Both the position numbers and the translations under genes were made by a program. From Acanthornis magna (Eukaryota; Chordata; Aves; Passeriformes; Acanthizidae): DNA of 64,000 nucleotides. The DNA lies in contig JAWUZG010000052.1 in NCBI GenBank assembly GCA_036785705.1, forward strand, positions 62,001-126,000. The letters are read 5' to 3'. The notes below the pieces were generated by a model. The model was given only the letters and a program-made list of their open reading frames with translations, was not told the origin of the DNA and did no database searches. Shown piece after piece: positions 12,801 to 27,800 of this stretch (position 1 is its first letter; the number at the start of each line of letters is the position of its first letter).

Positions 12801-15800
12801 CATGTGATGCTTCCAAGAGGTTTCACTTACCTAGCACTGAGAAATATGCTCTGGCTGAGCCATCCACCACAGTCTCTGGGAGAACCAAGGAGACTGTATC
12901 TGACACTGACTCTTCTGGGATAAAAAGCAGATTAAGTTGGTTACAATTCCAGATATATTTACATGCACGGGTAGCAGCTATCCATGGGTGAGACACCACC
13001 CCCTGTAGAGGGGTTTCCTGACTTCAACAAATCCATTCATCTGTAATTTTGTTGACAAATTTTCCCATCCTGCAAATTTTGTGTTGGGCCTGCAATACCC
13101 TCACACACAGATTGTCATGGACTTCTCCATGGCACTATCAACCAGCCTTGACTGACAAATACACTTTTTCCAGCCCGTTTTCCTGGCCTCTTCTGCTTTG
13201 GACGGTAGACTTGGCTGCAGTGTCTGGTTTGTGATTTTACGCCTGTTAAATGAAAGGCAGTAGAGATAATCTTACCAAATCCCAAATATTCTCTCCCCAC
13301 ATTGACATGGCTAGCCTCACTTCCTAAAAGATATGCTTCTCCCTCCCTAATTGTAGACGCTATTACATCCTCAGCACTTGTCCTCCTGGAAGAATTGTTT
13401 TCACTAACAGTTGGACAGACATCTCGTTTGTTCAATCTTATCAAGTCCTTTCTTCTCAGAGTGGAGCATTCATGAATTTTTTCTTCTCCCTTTGTCTTTA
13501 GTTTCTACCTCAGCAAAGAAACTTTTAGAAAAAAGGGCTCTTACCAGATGCACAGAGCACAGAGTTGTATGTGGTTTCCACCTCAGTCCCTTCCAGCTTG
13601 GGGAAAAGGGCAAGAAAGAAAAAAGCAAAAAATGAGAAACAACAGCAACAAAGAAAAGGAAGAAATAACAAAAAGGAGACTAAAAGGGACTCTTTGAAAA
13701 TTGCCTAGAAAGTTTTCTCCTCCATGTGCTAAACTGAGGATAATTGAGGACTGTAGCATACTGGCTAATTACAAGTATGAAATGTAGTACATGCTCTTTT
13801 CTTTCTTATAACTGAGAGAGGCCCTTCAGCTTCACAGGGTGTGATGGAGATAACATTGCAAGGTGATGTTACCAACAGTGCTAAGAGCCACAGGACCCTG
13901 CCATCCAAGGTGCCACCCACTGTGGCCCAGTCTAGCAGAGCTCTCCAGGCTGTGGTGATGGCTGAATGCCTGGCACACTGGGAGGATATATATGCAGAAC
14001 TTTGGCTGGTAGCACCTAGAACACTCCAGTGCACCTAAAAGTGACGTGTTACAATAACCAAAATTTAAATACATGTCACAGGCAACTGGTTAATAAGTCC
14101 TAGTCCAGTCTTTGAAGTAAGAAAAGAATCCCTCTTTTCTGTTGAGATGGGTGAAAATATTTTGCAGAAAACTCAGGTGTCAAGTGCTTACTAGAAAACA
14201 TGTTTTAGTCAGAGTTTATATTAGTGAGCTCCTTGCATCAATTTTTTAACCTCTAAATAGGAGAGTTCCCATTGTTTCACTTCTGGTTCCAGCTTTTGCC
14301 AGCTGATATTTTTTTCCCAGCATGTAAACAATGGTGTTATTGTCTTCACTTTCTCACACAGTCAGAATATATTGTCTGTCATTCTTCAGTATGAAAAGAG
14401 AGAAAAGTATTAAAAGAGAAGGGAAAAACAAAAAGAAAAAAGAAAAAGCTTTTTGGATAAATTGTGACAGAACTAAATACTTCTGTTTGAAAAGGCATCT
14501 TCTTGTTTGTTTCAGTATGTCATTCTGATATGGAACTAAATTAGAAATCCATTGTTCTGTTTGATTTTGAACATTTCAAGAGGAAATTAAAACATACAAA
14601 CTGTAATTGTTTGGAAGACTTTCCTTTCCAGATGAGAAAATCGTGGGGGAAAATAAATCCCTTTTCCCAAAGAGCTCTCAGTGAGGCTTGGTTTCTGGAA
14701 GGGCAAGAAGATGCCCTGGGGCCTCTGCCACACTTCACATGTCTCTCTCTGGGATGCGCTGCCTGCTGCAGGGAATATTGTCATCCATGTGTTCATGACA
14801 ATGCAGCTTCACCCCAAGCATGTTACACTGTATCCATCCCTGCTAATTAATTGTTCAGCCTTGGATGCTAATCTCCAATTCCGTCCCGTTAGGGCTTGCT
14901 GTAGATTAATTACCACATTACAATAAAAGGATAGGATGAGCAATCTCTCAGACACCCTGACAGAAGTAACTCTAGCATTTGTTCAGTAATTTACATTCCT
15001 TCCCTTGCCATCTGGGAGAAAAGGCTTTACAGTGCTTTATCTTCCTGTATCTTCAAAGAACAAAACAAACAGTCTTTTTCCTGAAGGCGTATATGAAATT
15101 AGGAAAAGTTCCTGAAATGTTAAACAGTTGTTCATGTGTTATACATTAAAATCCATTTGTAAATAATTAAAAAAAAAAAAAAGCCTAGCATATAGGATTG
15201 TTGTTCCAGCATTACATTCAAGTTAGCAAAACATTTCCTGAAGCTACATGAATTCTAGCTCTGCCTTACTGAAAATTGGAATGTCTGCATTGTAAAGAGG
15301 ACTCATTATTATATAGATTTCCCTATAAAATAAGCTGGTACTCTTTGTTTGGTAATACTGTCATAGGGAGTCTTATACTGCAGATTAATTGTATGGCTGG
15401 CAACATGTAATTTGAAAAGCTATGTTTTTATAATTTAAAAACACTGCTTAAGAAAAGAAGTATACAAAAGAATGTAAAAATACAAGGTTAATTACTGTTC
15501 TGAATATTCCTAAAAGTGTAATAAAGTCTAAGAATTACCAATTCAAAACAGTGATGGTAGTTTTGTTTAGAAATATTTGTAGATTGTGGTGACTGTTCCA
15601 TATTGCAGAGTACTGGCCATGGGCTGGAGAAGAAGCATAAGCTTTCCAGCTAATATTCTATTCACAGCCTACCCCTGTGATTTATTACAGGCAAACCCAA
15701 GGATTTCTCATTTATCTCTGATATGATGTGTCTCGGAAAAACCTGTCGTTATTGCCTGCCTTATTATTCCTGTCCCACTATGTAATGTAAGACCCTGCTT

Positions 15801-18800
15801 TGACTGTGAGATGGCAACATTATGAGTTATGGCCTCTATTGGCCTGTGTTAGATTTATCAATTCTTCTTTTGTAAAAGCTTGCAGAATAAGAGTCCCACA
15901 AGCCATTATTGCTGCTCTCACTGTTAAACCAGAAAACCTTTATCACACAGCAACTCTTGCTGTTACTATTGCTACTTTTCTGTGCCACCAAAATTAGCAG
16001 CCCACGTACCTCCACCAGCAGCTGTCTGATGACGGTGTCCTTCCTCCCTTTCTTAGGAGTCTCCACAACGGAGTTCCCACAGGGCTGCTGGCTCCGTAGG
16101 GCCTCAGTGGTCACTGAGAACTCCACCTGCCCTGGAGGAAATGGGTCAGTCAGCCCTGCCAGGCAGAGTCAGGGAAATATGGGTTTGTGTTTGTGCCGGG
16201 CACTCTGTGATGCATTACAGAGAAGCTTTTCCAAGAGGAGAACTAAATCTGAGACAGGGTTTTATCTCATAAAATGATACGGATGCAGCCTTCCAGACCA
16301 CCTCCTTTGTGATGGCCACCCAAGCAAGGGTTAGTCCATCAGCCTAAAGAGTAGTGATGGAGATGGTCTCATAAATCAAATGGTCTTCTTCTGGGAGGCT
16401 TCAGAGAAAGCAAGCTTTGATTTAAAAATTTCACACCCAGACACATTAAGACAAGACATCCTTAGCTTCTCAACTGGAATGTCTGAGTTCTTTGCATGCA
16501 TTAATGGAATTTGTGATTTCTGTTAAAATGTTGGGAAAGCCGTGGCCTGTAAAACATGGTTTGTTTAGGAGCTGGAAACACTACACCCAGTGTAGTGTCT
16601 CGACCTTGGGGTTTGACTTCTCACTTCTGCCATGGAGAAGATCCTTCCAAACAGGTTTGGAGTCACCTAGCTCCTCATACCAAAATCTGATGCCACAAAC
16701 AGATATCTGATCCCAATATCTTCTTGTGGTCCAAGCCTCTTACCTAGAGATCTCGGTGTTACTGCCCAGGCAACAACTTTTCTTTCATTCACACAGATGC
16801 AGTAGGAGTCTTCCTCTTTCCCCACTGGTACAGCCAGGAAATGAGTCGATTCAGCCAGAGACACACCGACCTGCCAGTTGTACAGAGAGGGGTCATTCAT
16901 GAGGTTTGGACTTGGGGAGAAGATGGAGTTATTGCAGACAAGGCAGCACATGGAAATAGGTAGTGGAGCTGGTTATACCATGGGACTGAGCACCTCATGG
17001 GTATTGTAGAGCAAAAACTGCCTGATACAGGGGGAAATGACTGAAAATTGTACAGTTGTAAGAGATCAGGGAGGTAAGGGCAGAGAACAGGATCTTTGGA
17101 AAAGGAAATCTATTCTGGGAAAATGAATAGCATGGGGCCTGTTGTGGCATGAATTAAAGACCTCCCTCCATGATTAGTTAGGTGAAGAGATCAAACACCA
17201 GCAGTGGGAAAGCTAGTAAGGGAACAAGGAAAAGTAGAATAAGGGAACAAGGAAAAGTAGAATAAGGGAACAAGGAAAAGTGGAATAAGGAGCCTGAAAA
17301 TAACAAACAAAATCGGAAAGACAGGGACGTCAGTGAGAGTGCATTGGAATGACTGGATAAGTGCCCCTCCTTGTTTCAGCTTCATTCCTTTTAGAATAAA
17401 AATCTGCATTTATAAAAAAATGAGCAACGGTGATTGAGATTCTGTACTAATCTCTTCCCAAATTTTCTCTTGTCTTTTTTGTGGAAAAGAAATGCAGATA
17501 AGAATGGTGAAGCTGCATAGCTCTGCTCAGTGTCTTAGGGACAGATGCAACAAATTACAGGAAGTCGGAACTTTCTAGCAAAGCTGTGAAGTTTTGTGAG
17601 ATGAGACTAAAGGCAGAACACAGGTATCTGTCCTGGTGAACCTGGAGTTTCCATGTGGGTATGCAATGATTCTGTGATCTGTGAAGAGCCTGAGGGCTAT
17701 ATTTCTATAGATCAATGACAAAAAGTTGTGTTGACAAGGCTGGGGGTCTCAGTAGCAGAGCTTTAGGCTCCGAATCAAATGCAACTCTCAAAACTTTGGC
17801 AGCAAAGCATATTCCCTCTTCACTGAATACAACAAGGATTCCTACATATATACACCTATATGAAATTATATTTGCAGATCAGTCATCTGGCTTGGAAAAC
17901 CTTGTTAAAAGCAACCTACTGCAGTGTTCCCTAAGCTGTTAGGCTGAGCAAAGCTGTGAGCATCTCTTACCCTGATGCAGGCGGGCAGGTAGTTGAAAAC
18001 GGTGGCTTTTAGTGTGAAGGACTCCCCACGCACTACAGAGTAGGGCATGGTGAGCTCCACAAAGAAGGGCTGGAAGGCTCTCAGGGACACTGTTGGGGAC
18101 AGGCCAAAGCCTGTGTCTGCTGAAGTGCAGAATGCATTGGCTTTCCACTCGGTGATGGTGTCAGGGATGGTCACTTCTAGTTCAGCTTTTCCCTCAGGGC
18201 TGGTGAAGGACAGTGAACAAGATTGTTGTTATATTCTGGTGTTCTTCTGCTCTTAGCCTACTGAGCAACATCTTCTGACAGCAAACTCCTGACCAGACAG
18301 TGGCTTTTGCATGTTCCTCCAAAGCATCTTAATGACCTTTAAAAATCCCTTTGTCTACTAGAAATACCCCTCTCACTGAAATACTGATACTTCCATTGGA
18401 GCTTTAACTTATTCCAACGTTTTGGGCTAGTGACCACACTCTGCATTCCCTTAAACACTTACTTCACTGAGACTATGTCCCAGATCCATGTCTCAGGGAA
18501 GTACTTCCGGACAGTCTCCATATGATGGCCATCAACCATATCTTCTGCCATGTCATAACCCAATTCTCCATGCAGATTCATTGTAGATACTAGCAAATTT
18601 ATTCAAGCACAGGAAGAAAGGAAAAGATATGTCAAATTCCGTTCTAAAACAGAAACATACTTTCCCTCCAGGTAATGGTTATTTTTAGATAAAATCTTAA
18701 AATCAAAAGAACAACTTTGACATCTTGGCCATGGGAAAGATTAATTTCTCTGTTGCAATCTTAGTATTTAATTTTTCTTAATGTTGCTGCTCTTCTTACA

Positions 18801-21800
18801 GAGATTGGATTGAGTTGAGCATTCTTCACCCACTGCCAGCAAACTCAGCAGTGCCCAAAAGAACCATGTATGATGATGTTATTGAGGATATATTTCTATA
18901 GTAATATAGAATCAAATGTGAAACTTACTATCCCCACATATTATCATGGCACATAGTTTCATAATCTGGTCGAAGAATTGATTGCATTTATACATGACTA
19001 GAAACAGAAGCCACACTTAGCCCTCCATCTAGGAATTTTTTTAAAAATGGAAAAGGGGTCTTCACATCTCTGGCCATTAGCAAATATACGGGAAAATGCC
19101 TTCTCACAGTGTTGCATATTGTTGTGCCTTATGAAAGGTTTTTCCATCAGCCTTAAAAGACTTAACATCTACTCAAAGCAGACAGCTGTCTTGGGCCATA
19201 CTCTGATGCCAAATCTCCATCTCAAAACCAAAGCTCTGATCTCTTACAAATAGAAGGCTAGAGACTATCACTGGACCAAAAGCTACAGTTGTTTAATTGG
19301 AGCTGAGGTACTGCAGAATAAAAGTCAGCAACTGGAAGTGATATAGGTGAGTCTTTTATACAGCTTTCCTAATCTCAGATCTGTCTAAGAACAGAGACAA
19401 ACAAAAGTAATATTCTGCTATCTTCACAGTCACTGAACCTGCAGAAAAGTCTATGACTTACCTAGTCACTTATAGTCATGTAAAACTGGGAACAGAACCA
19501 AATTTCTCAGCCCCCACTGGTAAAATATCTACCCACATGATTGTACAACCTTCTCATTTGTCTTGGCCCACTTTTGCCCTAGTTGTTCTTCTAGCTATTG
19601 CTAGATTGTGGCTGCCTAGAAGCAGATGCTCCTTTTTTAGGTTTTCATAGCTGGACTCAGACCTGATGGGATAAAAAAGCCACTACTTTGTGCTGAAACA
19701 CTCTATTGGTGCCTACAAGTCCTCCCCTGCTGTAGGGGCTGGCATGGGAGTCACCAAGCACACACAGTTCTAGCCAGGCACATCTGTCTGCCTGGGAAGA
19801 TGCAGGCAGAGGTGGATCAGTTTCACATTTCAGGGCTAGGTCCAGAAGGAGGGATCCTGAATTAGGTAATCATATCTGAACAGAATGAGATCTGCCTGTG
19901 TAATTAGTATGCAAAGATTCAAAGAGGGAAGGAAAGAAGCAGGGTGATAAATTTTAGGAGGTTGTGTGAGAGGAAAAACCAAGAAGGTACTAGAACCACT
20001 GTAACTCCTTTCCATCATATGTTCTGGGTAATGCTCGCAGAGTTCAGGCTTATGGATCTTGCTGCTAGTGAAGACTTTTAAGCCCAATTCCTAGTAAACA
20101 AAGAGAAAGGAGAAAAAAAAAAGATTCAAAAAATGGTTTGAAAATAAACTTCAGTATGTCAAGAATGGATGTACTTAAGTCTGATATTGATCAGAATAAC
20201 AAAGGCTTGTATGTAAATTCCAGTTAAGCTGTTTTGACATGGATGTGGAGTCTCTATCATGTTATTCTCATACTAAGGCTAAATCCTGGCATGATCAGAT
20301 GGAAAGGGAAGGGCATAGGCCCACCCTGGGGACAGCTGCCTGTCTGAAAATGGCATGTCTGAAATGCACTGGACTGAGGGTACCCAAAAACCTTGTGCAG
20401 GACACTTTGGATGGGTATGCATGGATTTGTGGGTTACCAAATTAACTTATACTTTATCAAAGACCTATTTAAACCAGAGAAACAAAATATGAATGAATGG
20501 GGAGTTTCTATTATTATGGCACTAGAGGTAATTTCTCAGGTCTGTTTCCTTACCCAGCCCCATTTGCAGGTATCTCTGCTATAAGGAGATCTTTCAAAGT
20601 TTTAATGTTTTAGAGAAGCTCTCAGTTGCTATTTATAGGCTAAGTAGGTGTAGAAACTGGGCCTGAGTATTTTTTGCATACAAACATGAGCAAGTTTACA
20701 GCAAATGAGCTCCCCCCCCCCCAAAAAAAAAAAATAAAGCCCTTCAGGACAGGTGAGAAGAAGAGAGGAATTCCAAAAGGGAATTCCAAGAGGGAACAAA
20801 AAAAAGAAAAATGAAAGGCTGGTGCTTACTTTGAAAATGTCATAGGCATCACCTTCACCATCAGAAGAAATGGGTATGTAGAGAAATCCATTTAATGACA
20901 GATTGTCAAGTGACACACATGGATTTACGTTGTCTTCTTCCAGGTAGTAGTCCATGAAGCTATAACCCTGGCTTTCCTTCAGTGGGAGAAGGTGATACAA
21001 CTGGGGAAATGCAAAAAAAAAAATGGGGAAAAATGTAGCAGATCAGCACTTACAGGGACAGACACAACCTAACACTCCATTGGTAAATGCCAGCTTCTAA
21101 AAAGCAAGTGTAGTGAATGAAACTATAAAAGTACATAACCCCATGTCTGTAGTGGTTCTAGCAGGTACTTGGTTGGTTCTTGTACTTGCTCATTCCCAAA
21201 AGTCGCCGAGACTCACAGAGCTGGGAGAAAGCTCATTTTCAGGCTTCATAAGGAGAATACTCTTGTCCACTGCACGGAGGGCACACAGGGATCTCGGAGA
21301 GGTATGGAGTTGCAGGTGTGTATTGGAAGCAGGAAGACCTTCCTTGGGTGCAAAACTCAATCTCACCTGCAAATCCAAAATGAAGTTCAAACAACCACTT
21401 TTCCAGACACAGCTGTATCTATTATTCTGACACTTCTAGCCTTGTGAACTGAGCTCTGCCAGTGTCTTACAGTTCTCCTAATATATATTAATCTTTGACC
21501 AATGTAATTAATAAGGATGAGAGATTCTCTTTTTTATTCTGTCTTGCCCACCTTTTATTTTTATAGCTTTGTATCTTATTCTGCTCACCAATCCTCAGTC
21601 AACATCTGGTCAGAACATTACATGAACCCGTTGTGAATTCTGCCTTCATTCTGGAAATCCAAACTGAACTGGCCACAAGACAAACATGGGTTGCATAAAC
21701 CACGACTTATACTCACTTTATTGGGGAGGCACATTTCAACCTGGAAATCTTCTGAACTGGCGATGACTTCCCCAGTGGGTGAAGTGGTGTACACAAGCAT

Positions 21801-24800
21801 CTGTGCCACGGGAGCAATTGCTGCCTTGACAGAGAAGCTCAACTGAAATGTCCCGTAAGCTAACAGTGAGAAAAAAAGGCTATTCAATATACAAGAGGTT
21901 CTAGTATATGCATTTGTCTTCCCCAGACAAAAAAGTTAAGTTCATTTCCCAGATAAAAAAAAATCAAGTTCACTCGTGCTGAATATTTTTAGTTATCAGG
22001 GGCCAGAAAACTGATACATGACTAAAGTCTATGACTGCTGCTGAAGACACCTGCATTCAAAGACTGATTGTGAATTTGCAAATGAGATGAGTTTGAAGGG
22101 CCTCAGCCTGCCTTCTAGATTCTCCCCAGTTAACATCTGGTGTAATTTCTTGATGCTCCCAACCCTTTTTTTCCCCTCAAGCGCCAAGATCTACAAAAAA
22201 TAGTCGTGGCAAAAAAAGGGTAACATGACTGTTGCAAAGAGTGACAGCAGTCAAGATTGCAGAATGGCTGAAAAAATAACTTGGCAAGGTTACTGCTAAG
22301 CAAGAACTTATCTGGAACACCAAACTTGCGCTCCAAACATGGTAGAAAATTCCCCTCTGTGCTGGAAATCTCTTTCTGTCTGGGCCTGAGCTTTATGCCA
22401 CAATCTAGACGAGGTGACTGAACATCCCTTGGTACTAGCCTGGCTGTTGGCTAAGTCACTGTTGCTAGTGAAGATACAGAACTTTGTACAGCACACAAGA
22501 TCTTTTACTGCCATAATCTGTTTACATCCACTGCAGTTCAACTCCTTCTCACAGACTTACAAAATGTCTCCCTCTTCTCATTTCAAAAGACATTTACAGT
22601 TGCATCACAGCCTGTCTCAGTTACTGGAATGTGTAACCCTTGGACATTTATAATGATAAATTTAAATATGTTGATTATACATATGCATATGTTCGCATGG
22701 TTACAAGGCAGGAACAATACAAAAAAAATTAAGCAAAGTGAGAGAGACAAAGAAAGGAGACACACTCTTCTTCCTACTTGTTCTCCACGTGAGTCTCACA
22801 ACATTGGTAAGCATCCACAATCAGAATAAGATAGAGTGGCCATCAGAATGTGCTGGTTTTAGGAACTGGCCAAAACATTATGCTTATTTTTGGTTGAATT
22901 TTCTAACATTTTCTCATTTAAAAAATAGCACCCATTGGAACTCAGAGAAAACAAAACTAACTGAAGCCACTTCATCTAAAAAGGTTTAATTTTTGAAATT
23001 CAAACATTAAGTTCAAAGTTTGAATGAAATGCTAAATTCAATGTTTGAATTGAAGTAATTTATCTACGCCCCCTCCCCCCCTGCCCCAAATTATCATCAG
23101 AAATGCTAAAAAGGCACAGATCTGCTCACCGTCTCCAGGATTCACAGTCAGATCATGGGTGCCAGCTAATATGATTTGTCCCTTGGCCATCACCTGTGTA
23201 ACAGAGAAACCTTGCTGTAATTGTTGCTACCAGCATTGAAAGGCAGGAGGAGGAATGTTCACTGAGTTAACTCTAGAGTGTGAGCAACACCAAGAAGATG
23301 CCAAGCAAGTGCCAGGCTGGAATACACTGGGTCTCTGGAGACAGAGATGTTTTCTCCTAGCAGGACCAGTGTTTCCACATTGTTCATACCTATCTTTGCT
23401 TTTGTACATATTACATATATAGATCAGGTTCAAACGTGTTTTGCCTTTAACCACACATAACTTTGAGAGTCATCTGCACATTTTTAACAATTTGGAAGAG
23501 AGTGGAGGTCAAAAAGCCACCTCATTCCTCTCTCAGTTGCATTGTGAAACAGTATAAATCACCAGGATTAGTTTTCTAACTGCACAGCATTGGGACAGAA
23601 GACCACAGACTGCAAATAATAAGAACTTGAATAAAGTACCTGAAGTCAGGCAGTAAGCAACAGCCTAAATGTTTCCTGTAATTTCCTCATTTCTAGGAAA
23701 AAATTCCTTTTTCACTGTCAAAAATGCCACTTATTCAATTACTTTCAACGTGGAATATTTATTCCATAGCATCATATTTGAATCCCAATGTGTGGGATCC
23801 ACACCTGTAAAAATGGAAGTTCTCTCACCGTTTGCTTACCTGCTGTATGCGCATACTTAAAAACAATTTTCCTAAGCTGCTAGTATAAACAGGTATCTTG
23901 TCCTTCCATTAATTGTTAGCAGTCTTGAAAATAAGCACATAGACATTTCTAGCACAGGTTTCTATTATCCTTTTTGAATATCAGCCTAAGTTGCTGTGAT
24001 GTTCTGTACAGTTCACCAGAACTGAAATGTCTGTTCCACTGATACTTCTCCTGTTCTCCAAAGCTGCTCTCATCTCCTCTGCTAGTGTCATTAAATGGGA
24101 TAATCAGAAAAACAAATTTAGGGAGAAACACATTCTATTTGAATTTTCCTTTGATTTTTTCTGTTCTCCTGAGAGTTACTGCCATGCCATTGTTGGTTAC
24201 AGTTCAATTAGTCTCTCTTCCCTGATCCCCAAAATGAACAAATTCATAGTTCTTAATGCTAGCACGTTATAGTCTGTTCCAATTAATGTGGTCTCCCAAA
24301 ATTCTGCACACAGAAGACAGAGGAAAGAGAAACATTAGGGAAAGGTGTTTAGGTTGCACTGTTGCAGGCCACACTTTCAATTTCAAACCCTCTCCACCAT
24401 TAGTGGCCATCTAGCAGTGCTCTGGTTGCTCACCATGGAACACAGTTAGAGATGACACAGTACTTTCTGTGGCCGTAGATCAAAGTAACCTGAAATATGT
24501 CTTACCAAATAATAAATGACAATTTTCTTCTGCTCCCCTATGGCTTCTGGTGTGAAGATATAGTGCACCTGGACCTCTGCTGAGGAGCCACAACTTAATG
24601 TCTCAGGTTTTGGCTCAATTTTGAGGAAGCTCTTACTGCTGGAGTAAGACCGAGTTACTCTGCGTGTGGCATGCTCATAGGATGGTGTCATCCAGTCACT
24701 GTCATAACAGTTCAGCTCAGGTTTGTGTTCTGCCTGAGAAAGAAGAATAAAAATTCGATAGTCAAAAAAAATCAGGTAAAAAGTTAAGTAGAAGTCCACA

Positions 24801-27800
24801 GAAAAACTCTGGATATGTTTGGTATTTCCCATTCTTAGGAGATTGTGGATAACATGCACAGAAGACACAGAGAAGTGAGGTGACCTGCCGAGAAACTTGC
24901 CTTATTTTCCAACTGGCGGAAAAGACTAATAACCCATGGATAGATATTTCCCCTGTTGAAGAGAAAGACAGAGGCTTACCCCTGTCTCTGCCACTCACTC
25001 GGATTTCCAGGGAGAGTTCTGTGAAGCTGGTAGTGTCTATGGAAAACCAGGATTGTCCCTGCTCATCTGTAGTGTAATTCTGTTTGTATCTGTTTCCACC
25101 CACAGTAATCGTGATGGTTTCATTGGCAATTGGAGCATCAGTGCCATCAACCAGCTTCACCTAACAAAGCAATAACAAACTTCAGCTTTTAGACTAGCAA
25201 CAAAAAACAATTCCTGAGTAATACATCCTCTTCCCTCTTTTCGTCCTTGCCAGGCAGGATATTTCTTGATAGAGAAGAACAAGAGGAAAAGTGTGGTAAT
25301 GTGTGAGGCATGACCTGAGTTGTCTGAGGGAACAACGGAGAAAGTTCTCAGCAAAACAACCTGGTCAGCCCATGGAAATTATCTATCAGGATCCTAAGTT
25401 TCTCAATAGTTTAACTCCCCCAGCCAGCTTAATTTGGGACCTCCACCACATATCATCTTCCTCTTGAACCATGTAACCTGCACACCCCAGTACCCCATCT
25501 GATGGGATTGTGCACTTTTGTGTTTGCTATGCCATTCATGGCCCACGGTCTCAGAAGTTCCCTACCCTCCCGAAGAGTGGGATCCCCGGTTTGTACAAAT
25601 AGTCCAGCAGGTCAAAGTGGATTTTGCTCATGGTGGATGTGATACCACAGGAGCCTGTTCCAGTCATCTCTATTCCTGAGACAGAGCACAGTAAACAGGG
25701 ATTATTAATGAATGTCTAGTCATGTTACTCCACCTTCCTCGTGTTTGCCAGTTCCTTCTGTTATGGCCTACCATCACTTTGCCTTCTCCCTGTGCTACAT
25801 ACCTGTGCCATCTTCTGTGATTTTGCCTTGTACCTCAATGCTCATCTCATATCCCTTGCGTAGGAGCTGAAACACCTTGGTCCTCACCACACCAGAAACA
25901 CATCCACGAGCATCTGCCTATGCAAGGGATTGGAGAGAAAATTGAAATTCTGTGAACACAGTTTGTGCCTCCAGGAATGAGAATAGATACCCCAAAATCA
26001 ACATGCTTAACTTCTGTTCGTGAAATTCCAGACTTATGTTCAAGGGTCTCCAAGACCAGAACTTGTGTTCAGCCTGTTTCCTAGTGTTTCATCTGCACAT
26101 TTCCTGTGTTCTGTGAGGTACCTGACACACAGGGCTCCAAGGCCCACACTTGTTTCCTTGTTAACTCCCTCCTGTCTTAGTTCTGTTTTCCTTCCTGTTT
26201 CTTCCATTATCTTGTCTCTTCTCCCTGCTGCCCTTTCTCCTGTATTTGACCCATATACAATACCATCTCATCCTTTTTATTCCTCATTCTCTATACTGCC
26301 TTCTTGTTTTCTCCTCATCTTTGCTCCTTGCTCCCAGTCAATCCCTCTCTCAGTTAGAAAGTTCTTTCAAAGATTCTTTTCTGAGTTTGTGGAACAATAG
26401 CACAGACCTCATGGCTGGCAACTGGATGTCACTAATTTCAATGGGGTCAGGTTTTCATCTTCAGTTCTGTTTCCAGATTAATGATCCCTCTCTTAAGGAC
26501 ACATTCCTCTGAGACTCTCTGCTTTTACCTGGAGAGAATGCTATCTCTGATGTCCTACTCTCTCCCGATAGTCACAGATTTGTCTGTCTTGAGACAGCAT
26601 TGCCCATTAACCTTAAGAAAAACCACACATTTTCATCTTGGGACTCACCTGCCTAGTGAATTCTTCACACACAGATGCTGCTTCTTTTCCGTAACAGCTT
26701 GAAGCAGACTGGGAAAATTTCCGGCATACTTGGACATTCACCAAACCAGGAACAGGCTTCCCATAGGTGTACCTACAATCACAATGTGTTAAACGAAGTG
26801 TCAGATGAGACAGTCACAGTCATACTAAGACCTCCTTAAAGACCTCTGTGGATGATTTCCTAATACTTCTTTCTTAAAGGCCGACTAATCTGACATTTTA
26901 ATGATTTCCAGCATTTCCACAGTGAGGTTCCTTCATTATTCATGGAAAAAGCATTCATCCTGTTCTAGGTGGGAGGCATCTGCAGGAAAAGATTGACTTT
27001 AGAAAGTTGTTTCAGCCAGGAGCATCCTTGTATTACAAACTGCTCAGGGTTCAATGAAGACATGAAAAGGCAACGAGGGACTCAGGAGGAGTGATTTATG
27101 AGTTAAAAATGAGAATACTGGGTCTGCATCACCAATTTAAATGATGTCTGGTCTGACATCTTGGAGTATTTGAGGGCTCGGTAATGGCAGAGGAGCTCTG
27201 ACTGAAGAAATGCAAAGAAAGAAAACATAAAATAAACTGGGAAGAGAGAGTTACAGATTTGTTTGACATAATCTTTTAAGGAACAGAGGGAAGACCCTTC
27301 ACTTTGACTGTTCAGGCCAAGCAGCAGGCTCAGGATTGACAGAATGAAATAAGCCTGCACTAGATGCCCGGGAAAAGTTTAAAAAGCCTCCCTGAGCTCT
27401 GCTTTTGTTCCTCAGCAGAAAGGCAGAGTGAAGGATAAGCAAAAGAGATTTACTGGAGCTCTGTGACTCACAGACCACAGACAGACACTGGAAGCTCGTT
27501 GTCCTTAATAGTGATCATCTTTGGCACCTTCACCAGGACCTCGAACCTGGGCAGCACTAGACGGGAGAGAGAAAGCCTGGTATGAGAAGAGTGAACAAGA
27601 GCTGTGACACAGCTGTACACAGCAACCCAAGCATAGAGCCATGATCATCTAAATGTGAACCTCTCTGTGGTCTTCAGTACAGATCTCTACCCCTTCCATA
27701 GGTTTTCTCAGCCTTCCCCAATGTTTGGGTTCAAAGCCAATTAAGGGGTAATCCTTACCTTCCCCTATTTGCAGCACAGGCTTATGTGATCCCATTGGCA

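Noticed and set aside
17660..17685. Possible CR1 tail (aatgattctgtgatctgt)
   Set aside because: Too short, and the preceding bases do not follow the CR1 3' end.
24980..24998. Longer A2M exon 11 using a GTAAGC donor
   Set aside because: It needs a second, internal acceptor in exon 12 to stay in frame; the GTGAGT border at 24999 matches the OVST exon structure.
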